The notes under the pieces: generated by a model | What the model was told of the DNA's origin: nothing | The model's input: only the letters and a program-made list of their open reading frames with translations | Database searches by the model: none | Made by a program: the position numbers and the translations under genes | Source: Marinimicrobium sp. C6131 | GTDB taxonomy: Bacteria; Pseudomonadota; Gammaproteobacteria; Pseudomonadales; Cellvibrionaceae | Assembly (NCBI RefSeq): GCF_026153455.1 | Contig: NZ_CP110629.1 | Span: forward strand, 1,302,001 to 1,366,000 | Length of the DNA stretch: 64,000 nt | Direction of reading: 5' to 3' | Shown: piece after piece, positions 16,167 to 25,896 of the stretch | How positions within the stretch are numbered: the stretch's first letter is position 1 | Layout: each line of letters opens with the position of its first letter

Positions 16167-18785
16167 GTGCTTGAAGCCTATCGTACTCACGTCGCGGAAC
16201 GCGCCGCGGAAGGCGTACCCCCCAAACCGCTGAACGCAGAACAAGTTGCCGAACTGGTCGAACTGCTCAAAAACCCACCCGCTGGCGAAGAAGACACCCT
16301 GGTCGAACTGATCAGCCACCGCGTCCCCGCCGGTGTGGATGAAGCCGCTTACGTCAAAGCCGCTTTTCTGAGCGCCATCGTGAAAGGCGAAGCCGAAAGC
16401 CCCCTGATCTCCAAAGAACACGCCGTCAAACTGCTGGGCAACATGCACGGCGGTTACAATATCGAAACCCTGGTCGAGCTGCTGGATAACACGGCTCTGG
16501 CTCCCCTGGCCGCCGACGAACTCAAGCACACCCTGCTGATGTTCGACGCCTTCCACGACGTGGAAGAAAAAGCCAAAGCCGGCAACGAATTTGCCAAAGG
16601 CGTACTGCAATCCTGGGCCGATGCCGAGTGGTTCACCAAGCGCCAGAAAGTGCCCGAGAGCATCAAGCTGACCGTCTTCAAGGTCACCGGTGAAACCAAC
16701 ACCGACGACCTGTCCCCGGCGCAGGACGCCTGGTCCCGTCCGGATATCCCGCTGCACGCCCTGGCCATGTACAAAAACGAGCGCGAAGGCCTGACCCCGG
16801 ACGAACCCGGCACCATCGGCCCGATCAAGCAGATCGACGAGTTGAAGAAGAAAGGCTACCCGCTGGCCATGGTGGGCGATGTGGTCGGTACCGGCTCCTC
16901 GCGTAAATCCGCTACCAACTCCGTGCTCTGGTACATCGGTGAAGACATCCCGGGTGTGCCCAACAAGCGCACCGGTGGCGTCTGTATCGGCAGCAAAGTG
17001 GCACCAATTTTCTACAACACCATGGAAGACGCCGGCGCGCTGGTATTCGAAGCGCCGGTGGACGATCTGAACATGGGCGACGTGATCGAAGTGCGTCCCT
17101 ATGAAGGCAAGATTCTCAATGGCGAGACCGGCGAGCTGATTTGCGAATTTGGTCTGAAGTCCGAAGTCCTGCTGGACGAAGTCCAGGCCGGCGGCCGGAT
17201 TCCACTGATCATCGGTCGCGGTCTGACCGGTAAGGCCCGCGAATCCCTGGGGCTTGCCCCCTCCGAGCTGTTCCGCAAGCCCGAGCAGCCGAAGGACACC
17301 GGCAAGGGTTACACCCTAGCCCAGAAGATGGTCGGCAAGGCCTGCGGCATGGAAGGCGTGCGTCCCGGTACTTACTGCGAGCCCTACATGACCACCGTCG
17401 GCTCCCAGGACACCACCGGCCCCATGACCCGCGATGAGCTGAAAGACCTGGCCTGCCTCGGCTTCTCCGCCGACCTGACCATGCAGTCCTTCTGCCACAC
17501 CGCCGCCTACCCCAAGCCGGTGGACATTGACACCCAACACACCCTGCCCGACTTCATCATGACCCGTGGCGGTGTGTCCCTGCGCCCGGCGGACGGCATC
17601 ATTCACAGCTGGCTGAATCGCATGCTGCTGCCCGATACCGTGGGCACCGGCGGCGACTCCCACACCCGTTTCCCCCTGGGCATTTCCTTCCCGGCCGGTT
17701 CCGGTCTGGTGGCCTTTGCGGCCGCTACCGGCGTGATGCCGCTGGATATGCCGGAATCGGTTCTGGTGCGTTTCAAGGGCGACATGCAGCCGGGTATCAC
17801 TCTGCGTGATCTGGTCAACGCCATTCCCTACTACGCCATCCAGAAGGGCCTGCTGACCGTCGAGAAGAAGGGCAAGAAAAACATCTTCTCCGGCCGCATT
17901 CTGGAAGTGGAAGGTCTGCCGGATCTGAAAGTCGAACAGGCCTTCGAGATCTCCGATGCCTCGGCCGAGCGCTCCGCCGCCGGTTGCACGATCAAGCTGG
18001 GCAAAGAGCCGATCATCGAGTACCTGAAGTCCAACATCACCATGCTGCGCTGGATGATCGAACAGGGCTACGGCGACGTGCGTACCCTGGAGCGTCGTGC
18101 ACGCAAGATGGAAGAGTGGCTGGACAACCCGGAGCTGATGGAAGCCGATGCGGACGCGGAGTACGCCGAAGTGATCGAAATCGATCTGGCGGAAATCACC
18201 GAGCCGCTGCTGGCCTGCCCGAACGATCCGGACGATGTGAAGAAACTGTCCGACGTGCAGGAAACCAAGATCGACGAAGTGTTCATCGGTTCGTGCATGA
18301 CCAACATCGGTCACTTCCGTGCCGCCGGCAAACTGCTGGAAGCCACCAAAGAAGAACTGGCCACCCGTCTCTGGATTGCACCGCCCACCAAAATGGACGA
18401 GCACCAGCTGATGGAAGAAGGCTACTTCAACATCTTTGGCAGCAAAGGCGCCCGCACCGAAATGCCGGGCTGCTCCCTGTGCATGGGCAACCAGGCGCGG
18501 GTGGCTCCTAACTCCACGGTGGTATCCACCTCCACGCGTAACTTCCCGAACCGTCTGGGTCAGGGTGCCAACGTCTACCTGGCCTCGGCCGAGTTAGCCG
18601 CGGTAGCCGCCATCACCGGCAAGCTGCCCACTCCGGCGGAGTACCTGGAGTACACCAAGGGCCTGAACAGCATGGCCAGCGATATCTACCGCTACCTCAA
18701 CTTCAACGAAATTGAGGAGTACCAGAAGTCCGCAGACGAAGGTAAGCGCATCGCGTCGGTGCAGATTGAGGAGGTCGCGGTGTAA
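16167..18785 (+). CDS. acnB: Aconitate hydratase B
   Basis: Bifunctional aconitase / 2-methylisocitrate dehydratase of the citric acid cycle; interconverts citrate and isocitrate with a [4Fe-4S] cluster. The 872-aa product has the AcnB domain order: N-terminal HEAT-like domain, swivel domain, then the catalytic domains. The cluster ligands are Cys710 (FIGSCMTNIGHF), Cys769 and Cys772 (PGCSLCMGNQ), the same numbering as E. coli AcnB. It starts with GTG, preceded by agagga seven to eight bases upstream. Single-gene unit, with a promoter at 15991-16019 and a strong terminator. Confidence 0.97.
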   Translation: MLEAYRTHVAERAAEGVPPKPLNAEQVAELVELLKNPPAGEEDTLVELISHRVPAGVDEAAYVKAAFLSAIVKGEAESPLISKEHAVKLLGNMHGGYNIETLVELLDNTALAPLAADELKHTLLMFDAFHDVEEKAKAGNEFAKGVLQSWADAEWFTKRQKVPESIKLTVFKVTGETNTDDLSPAQDAWSRPDIPLHALAMYKNEREGLTPDEPGTIGPIKQIDELKKKGYPLAMVGDVVGTGSSRKSATNSVLWYIGEDIPGVPNKRTGGVCIGSKVAPIFYNTMEDAGALVFEAPVDDLNMGDVIEVRPYEGKILNGETGELICEFGLKSEVLLDEVQAGGRIPLIIGRGLTGKARESLGLAPSELFRKPEQPKDTGKGYTLAQKMVGKACGMEGVRPGTYCEPYMTTVGSQDTTGPMTRDELKDLACLGFSADLTMQSFCHTAAYPKPVDIDTQHTLPDFIMTRGGVSLRPADGIIHSWLNRMLLPDTVGTGGDSHTRFPLGISFPAGSGLVAFAAATGVMPLDMPESVLVRFKGDMQPGITLRDLVNAIPYYAIQKGLLTVEKKGKKNIFSGRILEVEGLPDLKVEQAFEISDASAERSAAGCTIKLGKEPIIEYLKSNITMLRWMIEQGYGDVRTLERRARKMEEWLDNPELMEADADAEYAEVIEIDLAEITEPLLACPNDPDDVKKLSDVQETKIDEVFIGSCMTNIGHFRAAGKLLEATKEELATRLWIAPPTKMDEHQLMEEGYFNIFGSKGARTEMPGCSLCMGNQARVAPNSTVVSTSTRNFPNRLGQGANVYLASAELAAVAAITGKLPTPAEYLEYTKGLNSMASDIYRYLNFNEIEEYQKSADEGKRIASVQIEEVAV

Positions 18786-18810
18786 ACCGCCCTACCCTCA
18801 TCGCCCACAA

Positions 18811-18845
18811 AAAAGCCCGCTGGCGTCTGTCAGCGGGCTTTTTTA
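18811..18845. terminator. Bidirectional terminator, acnB / esterase gene
   Basis: Stem aaagcccgctg/cagcgggctt with an eight-base loop, a T-run on the plus strand and an A-run on the other side. It can serve both acnB and the converging lipoprotein gene, whose stop lies 65 bp away. Confidence 0.88.
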
Positions 18846-18910
18846 TTTTGCGGCGTCGCACAAACTTTGCCAATGAGTGGCATAACGCCGTCGTTGTCAG
18901 CCGACCCTGT

Positions 18911-21370
18911 TTACGGCTGAGGGTTCCAGCCTTCGCCACCGTTATAGGTAGAGAAAATTTGCTCCCTTGAAGAGAACCCGGTTTCGTACTCCTGCTGACT
19001 CAGTGTATAGCTCACCCAACCGCTGGTATCGAGCGGGTCGCCATTGATATCCATGCTGTTGTATTCGCGCCAGCCGTTAGTGGCGGTGGCGGTTTCCGGG
19101 TTGGGAGTCGGGTCGGTGTGCCAGGCACTCGAACGGATGTGGTCATCCATGCGGGTATTGACGAACACCACGTTGTCGAAATAGTCCTGACTGCCGCCAC
19201 TGCGCGCGAGGGCAAACGTATTGTCAGCCACATTGGCACCAGTCGGTCCTTCACCGCGGGTCAGTTCGCTGTTCAGGAACACAAAGCCTTTGACGCTGTC
19301 CGGTGTGCGGGCCTGAAGGATGTAACCACCGCTGCCGCCATCGGAGCGACCCACCGTGCGGATTTCGCTGTTCTCAAACAGCGCCGCTTCCACATAACCC
19401 CAGATGTAATCCACATTGCCCGCAACCAGGGACTCATAGAACCAGCTGTAGCCTTTGAGCAACAGGGTGTCCTGCTCGCTCAGAAAGGCAGCGTCTTTGG
19501 CCACCAGGCGATGGGGACTATTGAAGTAAATGGTTTCGGCCTGACCACCATCGCCGACCAGGGTGGTATTCTCGATCGTGAGGTGTTCAAGGACCAACAT
19601 GTCCGCAGACTCGACCAGAAACAGTGGACGGCCACTGGTGCCACCATTGAGCTGCTCGTTGTTGCGGTACGCGATGCGGGTATTCTCCCGACTTTCGCCG
19701 CGCAGGGTGAGGTTGTTTTTGTTGCGCAGGTACAGCGGTTCACGGTAAGTGCCGTTCATCACATTGACGGTCACCGCCTCGTCTTTGCCCAACTCCAACA
19801 TGGCGTAAGACAGTGCGCCCTGCACCGTGCGGAAATCCGCCTCGCCGGTTTCGGCCACCGTCAGCTCATTACCGGAAGGGGTATCCGCCGTGGTGCTGAA
19901 CGTCCAGGCGGCGTCTTTACCGAGACCTTCAAATTCAGCCCCGTTGAGGGTGCCGTCAATCACCCCATCGGCAATGGCGACGTAATAGGTCTCGCCGGGC
20001 TCCAGAACACCGTGATGGGGTGCAATCACCACGCTGTTGCCCTGGACCCAGATCTGCTCCGTGTTGAGAGTGCGCGCCCGGTCGGCCGATGGCAGGCTGT
20101 CCTGCTCGCCCAGCACACTGATATTGTCGATCACAGCGTCATCACTGACACGGTAAATACGGGCCGAGCCCGCCGCACCGAGGGTGGGAACATCGTCAAA
20201 GGTCAGCTTGATCCGGGTATCGCGCAGAATATCGGTTGCACCAACGGCGGGAACCACACGCTCAGCCAGGTCGTACACCGCGGTTGGCTGGACGAACGCC
20301 GGAGTGATTGTGGCTTCAATGGTCCGGACCAGCGTCGCCTCAGAACCACTGATAAAGGTAATGGTCGCCTCGCCCTCGGCCAGGGGACTCAAGTGCACCT
20401 GACTGCCCTGCACGTCGACACCGACCACGGCCGTATTCGAGGACTCGACGCTGAACGTATCCGGATCCCCATTGCTCTGTACCGCCATTACGTCAATCAC
20501 ATAATCATCGGTCTGCGCCTCGGCGATCCATTCGCTACTGGCCGGATCAATAGTCAACTGCACCGGTTTGTTGGCCGGATCACCGATGACCACATCGTCA
20601 ATCTCAAACGACTTGTTGGCGGTAAACAGCCCGATATCACCGATACCGGTGTAGTCGGTATCGGTATGGGAGCCGACATTCTCACCATTGAAATAGACCG
20701 TCAGGGTATCGCCGATCAACTCAAAACGGACGGTGTACCACTGCCCGCCCTCCAGCGTATCCCTGGGGCCCTGGATGATTTCCCGGCCCACCTGGACCGG
20801 ACGATCGATCGTGCCGTCCACCGACTTGGCGATTTCCACCTTGGTGCTGTCGGTGTTGTTCTGCACATTCAGACCCGCGGCATACCAGTTGCCTTCACTG
20901 TGATAGCGTGCCATCAGGTACAGGAACTTGTTTCCGGTGGTGCTGTTTTCGCGGGGGCGGATACGCGCCTCCACGTAATAGTCTTCCGACGGGATCTCAA
21001 GCGCGTTGACGTCGATAAAGGCCAACTCGCCGCCCTGACTGGCGGCGGTGAAACGCAACACGTGGTTGTCGCCATCCTCCACTACGTCGAACGTACCGTC
21101 CGGTTCACCCTCCGGGTTATCCGGGGACGACTGGAGAACCCACTGATCGGCCGTGCCATCGGCGAAGTCGTCACAGAAGTACAATCCGCTCTCCGGGCAG
21201 ACAAATACCGTCGACGCCGACTCTGACGAGGCGCTGGCGCTGCTGGAGGAGGCCGTGTTGCTGGAGGATGAACTGCTGGAGGAGGACCCGTTATCGGGGG
21301 ATGAAGAGCCGCCACAGGCGGCCAGCGCGCTGCTCAACAGCAGCACGTACAGCCATTCAGGTTGATTCAT
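18911..21370 (-). CDS. Pectinesterase-like lipoprotein, multidomain
   Basis: Probable surface lipoprotein with a C-terminal carbohydrate-esterase family 8 (pectin methylesterase) beta-helix. The 819-aa product (824 from GTG 21385) has a lipobox LLLSSALAAC, then a Ser/Ala tract of about 40 residues as in polysaccharide-degrading marine gammaproteobacteria. A LamG-like jelly-roll follows (about residues 60-270), then a bacterial Ig-like segment (about 275-370) and a region resembling SbsA Ig-like repeats. The esterase starts near residue 500. Catalytic-type motifs are present: QAETIYF, SEQDTLLL, GNVDYIWG and the Arg in FALARSGG; the usual Trp after this Arg (GRPW) is replaced. Demethylation of pectin is plausible but not certain. 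No other pectin genes are nearby. Confidence 0.85.
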   Translation of the reverse strand: MNQPEWLYVLLLSSALAACGGSSSPDNGSSSSSSSSSNTASSSSASASSESASTVFVCPESGLYFCDDFADGTADQWVLQSSPDNPEGEPDGTFDVVEDGDNHVLRFTAASQGGELAFIDVNALEIPSEDYYVEARIRPRENSTTGNKFLYLMARYHSEGNWYAAGLNVQNNTDSTKVEIAKSVDGTIDRPVQVGREIIQGPRDTLEGGQWYTVRFELIGDTLTVYFNGENVGSHTDTDYTGIGDIGLFTANKSFEIDDVVIGDPANKPVQLTIDPASSEWIAEAQTDDYVIDVMAVQSNGDPDTFSVESSNTAVVGVDVQGSQVHLSPLAEGEATITFISGSEATLVRTIEATITPAFVQPTAVYDLAERVVPAVGATDILRDTRIKLTFDDVPTLGAAGSARIYRVSDDAVIDNISVLGEQDSLPSADRARTLNTEQIWVQGNSVVIAPHHGVLEPGETYYVAIADGVIDGTLNGAEFEGLGKDAAWTFSTTADTPSGNELTVAETGEADFRTVQGALSYAMLELGKDEAVTVNVMNGTYREPLYLRNKNNLTLRGESRENTRIAYRNNEQLNGGTSGRPLFLVESADMLVLEHLTIENTTLVGDGGQAETIYFNSPHRLVAKDAAFLSEQDTLLLKGYSWFYESLVAGNVDYIWGYVEAALFENSEIRTVGRSDGGSGGYILQARTPDSVKGFVFLNSELTRGEGPTGANVADNTFALARSGGSQDYFDNVVFVNTRMDDHIRSSAWHTDPTPNPETATATNGWREYNSMDINGDPLDTSGWVSYTLSQQEYETGFSSREQIFSTYNGGEGWNPQP

Positions 21371-21520
21371 TGTTTTTACTCTCACGTAATTATTTATAAT
21401 ATGTCATATCAAATGACCTCCGAATAATCTCAATCGCTCGCCGGCCGGTCAAGCCCCCGGTTTAGGCTCTTTGGTTATAATGTGTCATTTCCCGACCACC
21501 CGCTATTGATGGACCCGACC

Positions 21521-22258
21521 ATGCTGATACAAAACGACCATGTCGATCTCGACACACCCACCGGCACCATGCGCACCTACGTGTATCGCCCCGTGGCCGA
21601 AGGTCGCTATCCGGCCATCATTTTCTACTCGGAGATTTTTCAGCAGACCGCCCCCATCGCCCGCTCGGCGGCGATCATGGCCGGGCACGGCTTCGTCGTT
21701 CTGGTCCCTGAGGTGGCCCACGAGCTGAATCCGATTGGCACCGTGCTGGGCTATGACGACGCCGGCAAGGAAAAAGGCAACAACGACAAGTTCGCCAAGC
21801 CATTGAAGGATCACGACACCGACACCCGGGCCATGGTCGCGTTTCTCGAACAACAGCGCTACTACTCTGGCGCGGTGGGCAGTATGGGCGTCTGCCTGGG
21901 CGGTCACCTGGCCTTTCGCGCTGCGTTGAATCCGGCGATCAAGGCAGCCTGCTGTCTGTACGCCACCGATTTGCACTCGAACACACTACCCGCGCCGCCG
22001 GAAGACCAGACCCTGGCCCGGGCCGGTGAAATCAAAGGTGAGCTGCTCATGATATGGGGGCGACAGGATCCGCACGTCCCGGATCAACCTCGGGCGGAGA
22101 TCAATCGCGCGCTCAGGGACGCGGGGTGTACCTTCAGTTGGCTCGAGGTCAACGGCCAGCATGCCTTCATGCGCGATGAAGGCGATCGCTACGATCCGGA
22201 GCTGGCATTGCAGTGTTACCAGATGGCGGTCAATCTGTTTCGGAAAGCGCTGCGCTGA
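21521..22258 (+). CDS. Dienelactone hydrolase family protein
   Basis: Alpha/beta-hydrolase of the dienelactone hydrolase family; natural substrate unknown. From ATG 21521 (MLIQNDHVDLDTPTGTM) the product is 245 aa. The triad is visible: nucleophile Cys in GSMGVCLGGHLAFR, Asp in IWGRQDPHVPD and His in NGQHAFMRDEGDRY. Starts at 21509 or GTG 21482 are possible; none has a clear ribosome-binding site. A TATAAT at 21476-21481 would make the GTG untranslatable and leave only a short leader. Divergent from the esterase-like lipoprotein with about 150 bp between them. Confidence 0.85.
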   Translation: MLIQNDHVDLDTPTGTMRTYVYRPVAEGRYPAIIFYSEIFQQTAPIARSAAIMAGHGFVVLVPEVAHELNPIGTVLGYDDAGKEKGNNDKFAKPLKDHDTDTRAMVAFLEQQRYYSGAVGSMGVCLGGHLAFRAALNPAIKAACCLYATDLHSNTLPAPPEDQTLARAGEIKGELLMIWGRQDPHVPDQPRAEINRALRDAGCTFSWLEVNGQHAFMRDEGDRYDPELALQCYQMAVNLFRKALR

Positions 22259-22356
22259 AAGCGGTCAGGGACCCCGGCGGCACTTCGCCACCCAGATTCT
22301 GAGCCCACCGCACCCGTGGCTCGTCCGTATCGGCTTCGGGAGCGTACAATAGCAGT

Positions 22357-23379
22357 ATGCGTGTCATCACCTGCCTGCTAATGATTGCCCTGTTATCAGC
22401 CTGCCAGCCAACGCCGCCGGCCGAGGCCATGCTGGATGACTACCTGACCCGCCTGTCCCGGGTGCTGTCCGTGGAGATTCCCCCCACTGACGGTGCGCCC
22501 GCTCCCCGTATGCCCCCTCCGCGGGAACTGCAGGTCGAGCTCGAGCCTCTGTCCATCAACCTGCTGGACTTTTGGGGGTTTCGTCAGTGCGGCCTGGCCG
22601 AGGTTCTCGGAGAACGCAACAGTATTCTCGGGCGGGTCATGGTGCCCTCCCAGCATCTGCATATGGACGGTCGCATCCTCCAGCAATTGCGCTATTGCAT
22701 TCAGACGCTGGAGGATCAGGAGCTGGTGGCGCTGGCCGAAGACCTGGAACAACGCAAACGACAACAGTGGCCGACGCGCTACTGGAATGCCAGTGCGGCG
22801 GCACCAGAGCTGCGAGCCTTCTGGAGCCCGTCCACCACACCACTGACGCCGGGCCGGGAAGCAAGCTTTCAGGAAGCGCTGACCGCCCTTGCGTTTCTGG
22901 CTCAGTTGCCGGAACGCCTGAACCAGCAACGGTGGCCGGAACGTCCGGACCTTGAGTCTCACTATAAGGCGCTGGAACAATATGCTCTGGGCGGAAAGCT
23001 GCTGCAAAGCCTGGTACTGGGAACGCACCACATCCACGCCGCCAACCAGATGCTGCAAGAGGCTCATCAGGAGGAAACGCTCTGTCCGGCCGGGCTGCAA
23101 AAGCGGGAACTCGAGTACGCCCGCAACGTCATGGTCAAGGTTTTCGTTGGTGAGGTTCAACCCTGGCTGGCGGCGGTCAATCGTCGAGCCACCAGCGTCA
23201 TTAAACACTATGAGACACTACTGGACCAACAGCCTGCCGAACAGAGGCCGACCATTCAGCCATTCTTCGATCAAGTGACTGAGCGCCACTTTACTTTCCA
23301 GAACAGCCTGCGCGACCATGTCGACCTTTGGAAAACCCTGTTTGAGGGCTGCGACAGTCAGGCCATTCCGTCAAGGTGA
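22357..23379 (+). CDS. DUF3080 family lipoprotein
   Basis: Function unknown. The 340-aa product has a short signal peptide with lipobox ALLSAC (Cys16), so it is a predicted lipoprotein exported to the periplasm. The body is largely helical with many Leu, Gln and Glu residues; NLLDFWGFRQCGLAEVLGERNSILGRVM and a late acidic segment ending in FEGCDSQ are the family's recognisable parts. A conserved cysteine pair may form a disulfide. It lies 65 bp before the SDR gene on the same strand and may share its transcript. Confidence 0.8.
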   Translation: MRVITCLLMIALLSACQPTPPAEAMLDDYLTRLSRVLSVEIPPTDGAPAPRMPPPRELQVELEPLSINLLDFWGFRQCGLAEVLGERNSILGRVMVPSQHLHMDGRILQQLRYCIQTLEDQELVALAEDLEQRKRQQWPTRYWNASAAAPELRAFWSPSTTPLTPGREASFQEALTALAFLAQLPERLNQQRWPERPDLESHYKALEQYALGGKLLQSLVLGTHHIHAANQMLQEAHQEETLCPAGLQKRELEYARNVMVKVFVGEVQPWLAAVNRRATSVIKHYETLLDQQPAEQRPTIQPFFDQVTERHFTFQNSLRDHVDLWKTLFEGCDSQAIPSR

Positions 23380-23444
23380 CCGGGCGGCGAAAAATCCAGT
23401 ACACTGCCGTCTTCCAAGGATCACCCACCGCGAGATCATTCCGC

Positions 23445-24281
23445 ATGTCAGACACCAAAACCGTCCTCGTAACCGGCGCCTCCAGTGGCATTGGCTATCA
23501 CTGTGCCAAGTCGCTGCAGAAAGACGGCTACCGCGTCATTGCCAGTTGCCGAAAGCTGCCCGACGTCTCCCGGCTGCAGGCAGAAGGCCTGACCTGTATT
23601 CAGTTGGATGTCGCCGATTCCGGCAGCATCCGCCGCGCCGTCGAAGAAACGCTGCAGTTGTGCGACGGCAAGTTGTACGCCCTGTTCAACAACGGCGCCT
23701 ATGGCCAGCCCGGAGCAGTCGAAGACCTCAACCGAGACACCTTGCGCCGCCAGTTTGAGACCAATTTTTTCGGCTGGGCGGAGCTGACCAATGCTCTGCT
23801 CCCCGCCATGATTGCCGCGGGTGAAGGACGGATCATTCAGAACAGCTCAGTGCTGGGCTTCGCCGCCATGCCTTTTCGAGGGGCCTACAACGCCAGCAAG
23901 TTTGCCCTGGAGGGACTGACCGATACCTTGCGCCTGGAACTCAAAGAAACCGGCGTGCACGTCAGCCTGATTGAACCCGGCCCCATATTGAGTGACTTCC
24001 GCAAGAATGCACTGGCTGCCCTGAAGAGCAACATCGATATGAAAAACAGCCGGCATCGGACGAAGTACGAAAACGCCATTCAGCGCCTGAGCAAACAGGG
24101 ACCGGCGCAGCGGTTTACTCTGGGACCGGATGCGGTGTACAAACGCCTGAAGCACGCGCTGGAAAGCAGGCGCCCCAAACCACGCTATTACGTCACCTTT
24201 CCGACCTATCTGATGGGGTACCTGAAACGGGTGCTCAGCACCCGACAACTGGATAAAATTCTGGGGAAAGTGGCCACCTGA
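23445..24281 (+). CDS. SDR family NAD(P)-dependent oxidoreductase
   Basis: Short-chain dehydrogenase/reductase of the classical type. From ATG 23445 (MSDTKTVLVTGASSG) it is 278 aa. The cofactor motif TGASSGIGYHCA is at residues 9-20, the NNGAYG strand is near 86, the catalytic Ser lies in IIQNSSVLGFAA and the Tyr/Lys pair in GAYNASKFALEG. Overall it resembles the YbbO-like aldehyde/retinol reductases, with the C-terminal amphipathic tail typical of that group. The physiological substrate cannot be assigned. Confidence 0.88.
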   Translation: MSDTKTVLVTGASSGIGYHCAKSLQKDGYRVIASCRKLPDVSRLQAEGLTCIQLDVADSGSIRRAVEETLQLCDGKLYALFNNGAYGQPGAVEDLNRDTLRRQFETNFFGWAELTNALLPAMIAAGEGRIIQNSSVLGFAAMPFRGAYNASKFALEGLTDTLRLELKETGVHVSLIEPGPILSDFRKNALAALKSNIDMKNSRHRTKYENAIQRLSKQGPAQRFTLGPDAVYKRLKHALESRRPKPRYYVTFPTYLMGYLKRVLSTRQLDKILGKVAT

Positions 24282-24334
24282 ACAACTTGGCCATGTTCAG
24301 GTAGTGATGGGCGGGCACTTATTGTGCCCGTTTT
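24276..24334. terminator. Hairpins between converging SDR and mgsA genes
   Basis: Two stems lie in the 37-bp gap and flanking codons: acctgaaca/tgttcaggt (24276-24302, nine-base loop) and gggcac/gtgccc followed by gttttg (about 24313-24334). The second overlaps the mgsA stop codon. Neither has a long T-run, so termination is likely but not certain. Confidence 0.4.
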
Positions 24335-24777
24335 GCCATATAGGCGTCGTAGTCCGGAATGGAACGATCCACCTCGTGGTTAAACAGAGGTGACGCCACC
24401 ATGAAATCCGCCGATATCTGGTTACAGGCCACCGGTATATTCCAGACCGCAGCGATACGCAACAGGGCCTTCACGTCCGGATCGTGGGGCATCGGCTCGA
24501 AGGGATCCCAGAAAAATATCAGAAAATCTACCTTGCCTTCGGTAATCAACGAGCCAACTTGTTGATCGCCGCCCAGGGGACCACTGATCAACTTGTTGAT
24601 CGGCAATTGCGTGGCATTTGCAATTACCGTCCCCGTTGTTCCTGTGGCATAGAGCGTATGACTCTTCAGGGTTTCCCGGTGCTTACCGCACCAGGCCACC
24701 AGATCTTTCTTTTTGTTGTCGTGTGCCACCAACGCAATACTTTTATTGTTTGGCAGCGTTACTGTTTTAAATTCCAT
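24319..24777 (-). CDS. mgsA: Methylglyoxal synthase
   Basis: Converts dihydroxyacetone phosphate to methylglyoxal and phosphate, a glycolytic bypass used when phosphate is low. The 152-aa product equals E. coli MgsA in length and carries its motifs: SIALVAHDNKKKDL at the N-terminus, the phosphate-binding LYATGTTGTVI, the catalytic SGPLGGDQQVG and FFWDPFEPMPHDPDVKALLR. It follows pyrD by 28 bp on the same strand. Confidence 0.95.
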   Translation of the reverse strand: MEFKTVTLPNNKSIALVAHDNKKKDLVAWCGKHRETLKSHTLYATGTTGTVIANATQLPINKLISGPLGGDQQVGSLITEGKVDFLIFFWDPFEPMPHDPDVKALLRIAAVWNIPVACNQISADFMVASPLFNHEVDRSIPDYDAYMAKRAQ

Positions 24778-24805
24778 ACGTCATTTTCTCCGGAACAGCT
24801 GTGGG

Positions 24806-25828
24806 TCAGTCACGCTTCTCGGTCAGTGCCCGGGTCACGTCAGTAATGAGGCGCGGTCCGTGGTAAATAAAACCAGTATACACTTGAACCAGGCGCGCAC
24901 CTGCGGCCATTTTCTCTACCGCGCTGGCACCATCGCTGATTCCTCCAACGCCAATGATCGGCAGCCGGTCTTTCAGATGGCTGTGCAAAGAGGCAATAAC
25001 GCGAGTGCTTTTATCACGAACCGGCAGGCCACTGAGGCCACCGGCCTCTTCACTGTGAGCCAGCCCCTCTACCCCTTCCCGGCCAATCGTGGTATTGGTC
25101 GCGATTACACCATCCATCCCTTGCTCGAGTAACACCCTGGCTACCTGCTCGATGGCGACATCATCCATATCCGGGGCTATTTTGACAACCAGCGGAACAT
25201 AGCGACCGATTGCCTGATAATGCTTTTGCTGCTCTGCTTTCAGGCGCTCCAACATGCGGGCCAGGCTATCGCCAAACTGCAGATCACGAAGTCCCGGTGT
25301 ATTCGGGGAGGAAATATTGAATGTGATGTACTCGGCGTGGGCGTAAACCCGGTTCAGGCAGAACAGGTAGTCATCCACCGCATTCTCCAGCGGAGTCGTC
25401 GCATTCTTACCGATATTGATCCCCAGAATACCCGAATAACGACGACGCTTGACCTGCTCCACCAGATGGTCGACCCCGAGATTGTTAAAACCCATCCGGT
25501 TGATGATCGCTTCCTGCTCCGGCAAGCGAAACAGCCTGGGCTTGGGGTTGCCCGGCTGGGGTTTGGGAGTGACGGTCCCAATCTCGACAAAGCCGAAGCC
25601 GAGCGCCCCCAGCGCGTTGAAGTAATCACCATTCTTGTCGAGCCCGGCCGCGAGCCCCAGGGGGTTGGCGAAGCGCAACCCCATGACCTCCACCGGGTTG
25701 TAGGCCGCTTTCGGTCTGAACAGAGGCAGGAGTTTCAGACGCTCGGCCGCTCCAAGCCAGTCCAGGCTGATGTGGTGAGCGGTTTCCGGGTCCAGTTTGA
25801 ACAGGGCGTTGCGAATCAGCGAATACAT
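24806..25828 (-). CDS. pyrD: Dihydroorotate dehydrogenase (quinone)
   Basis: Class 2, membrane-associated FMN enzyme oxidising dihydroorotate to orotate with quinone as acceptor; fourth step of UMP synthesis. From ATG 25828 (MYSLIRNALFKLDPETAHH) the product is 340 aa, with the N-terminal helical membrane-binding extension of class 2. FMN and substrate motifs are NPLGLAAGLDKNG, EIGTVTPKPQPGNPKPRLFRL, NISSPNTPGLRDLQ (catalytic Ser) and IIGVGGISDGASAVEKMAAGA. An upstream start at 25864 would add 12 residues not found in the family. Confidence 0.95.
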   Translation of the reverse strand: MYSLIRNALFKLDPETAHHISLDWLGAAERLKLLPLFRPKAAYNPVEVMGLRFANPLGLAAGLDKNGDYFNALGALGFGFVEIGTVTPKPQPGNPKPRLFRLPEQEAIINRMGFNNLGVDHLVEQVKRRRYSGILGINIGKNATTPLENAVDDYLFCLNRVYAHAEYITFNISSPNTPGLRDLQFGDSLARMLERLKAEQQKHYQAIGRYVPLVVKIAPDMDDVAIEQVARVLLEQGMDGVIATNTTIGREGVEGLAHSEEAGGLSGLPVRDKSTRVIASLHSHLKDRLPIIGVGGISDGASAVEKMAAGARLVQVYTGFIYHGPRLITDVTRALTEKRD

Positions 25829-25896
25829 GCAAGGGCTCTTTGCAGCGGGGTGGAACAGCGTCAAAACAGAGCCGAAGGATACTGGATTTCGGGTTT

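Noticed and set aside
19118..21226. Long plus-strand open frame opposite the pectinesterase-like gene
   Set aside because: No domain or signal; it mirrors the third-codon bias of the minus-strand gene, whose motifs are unmistakable.
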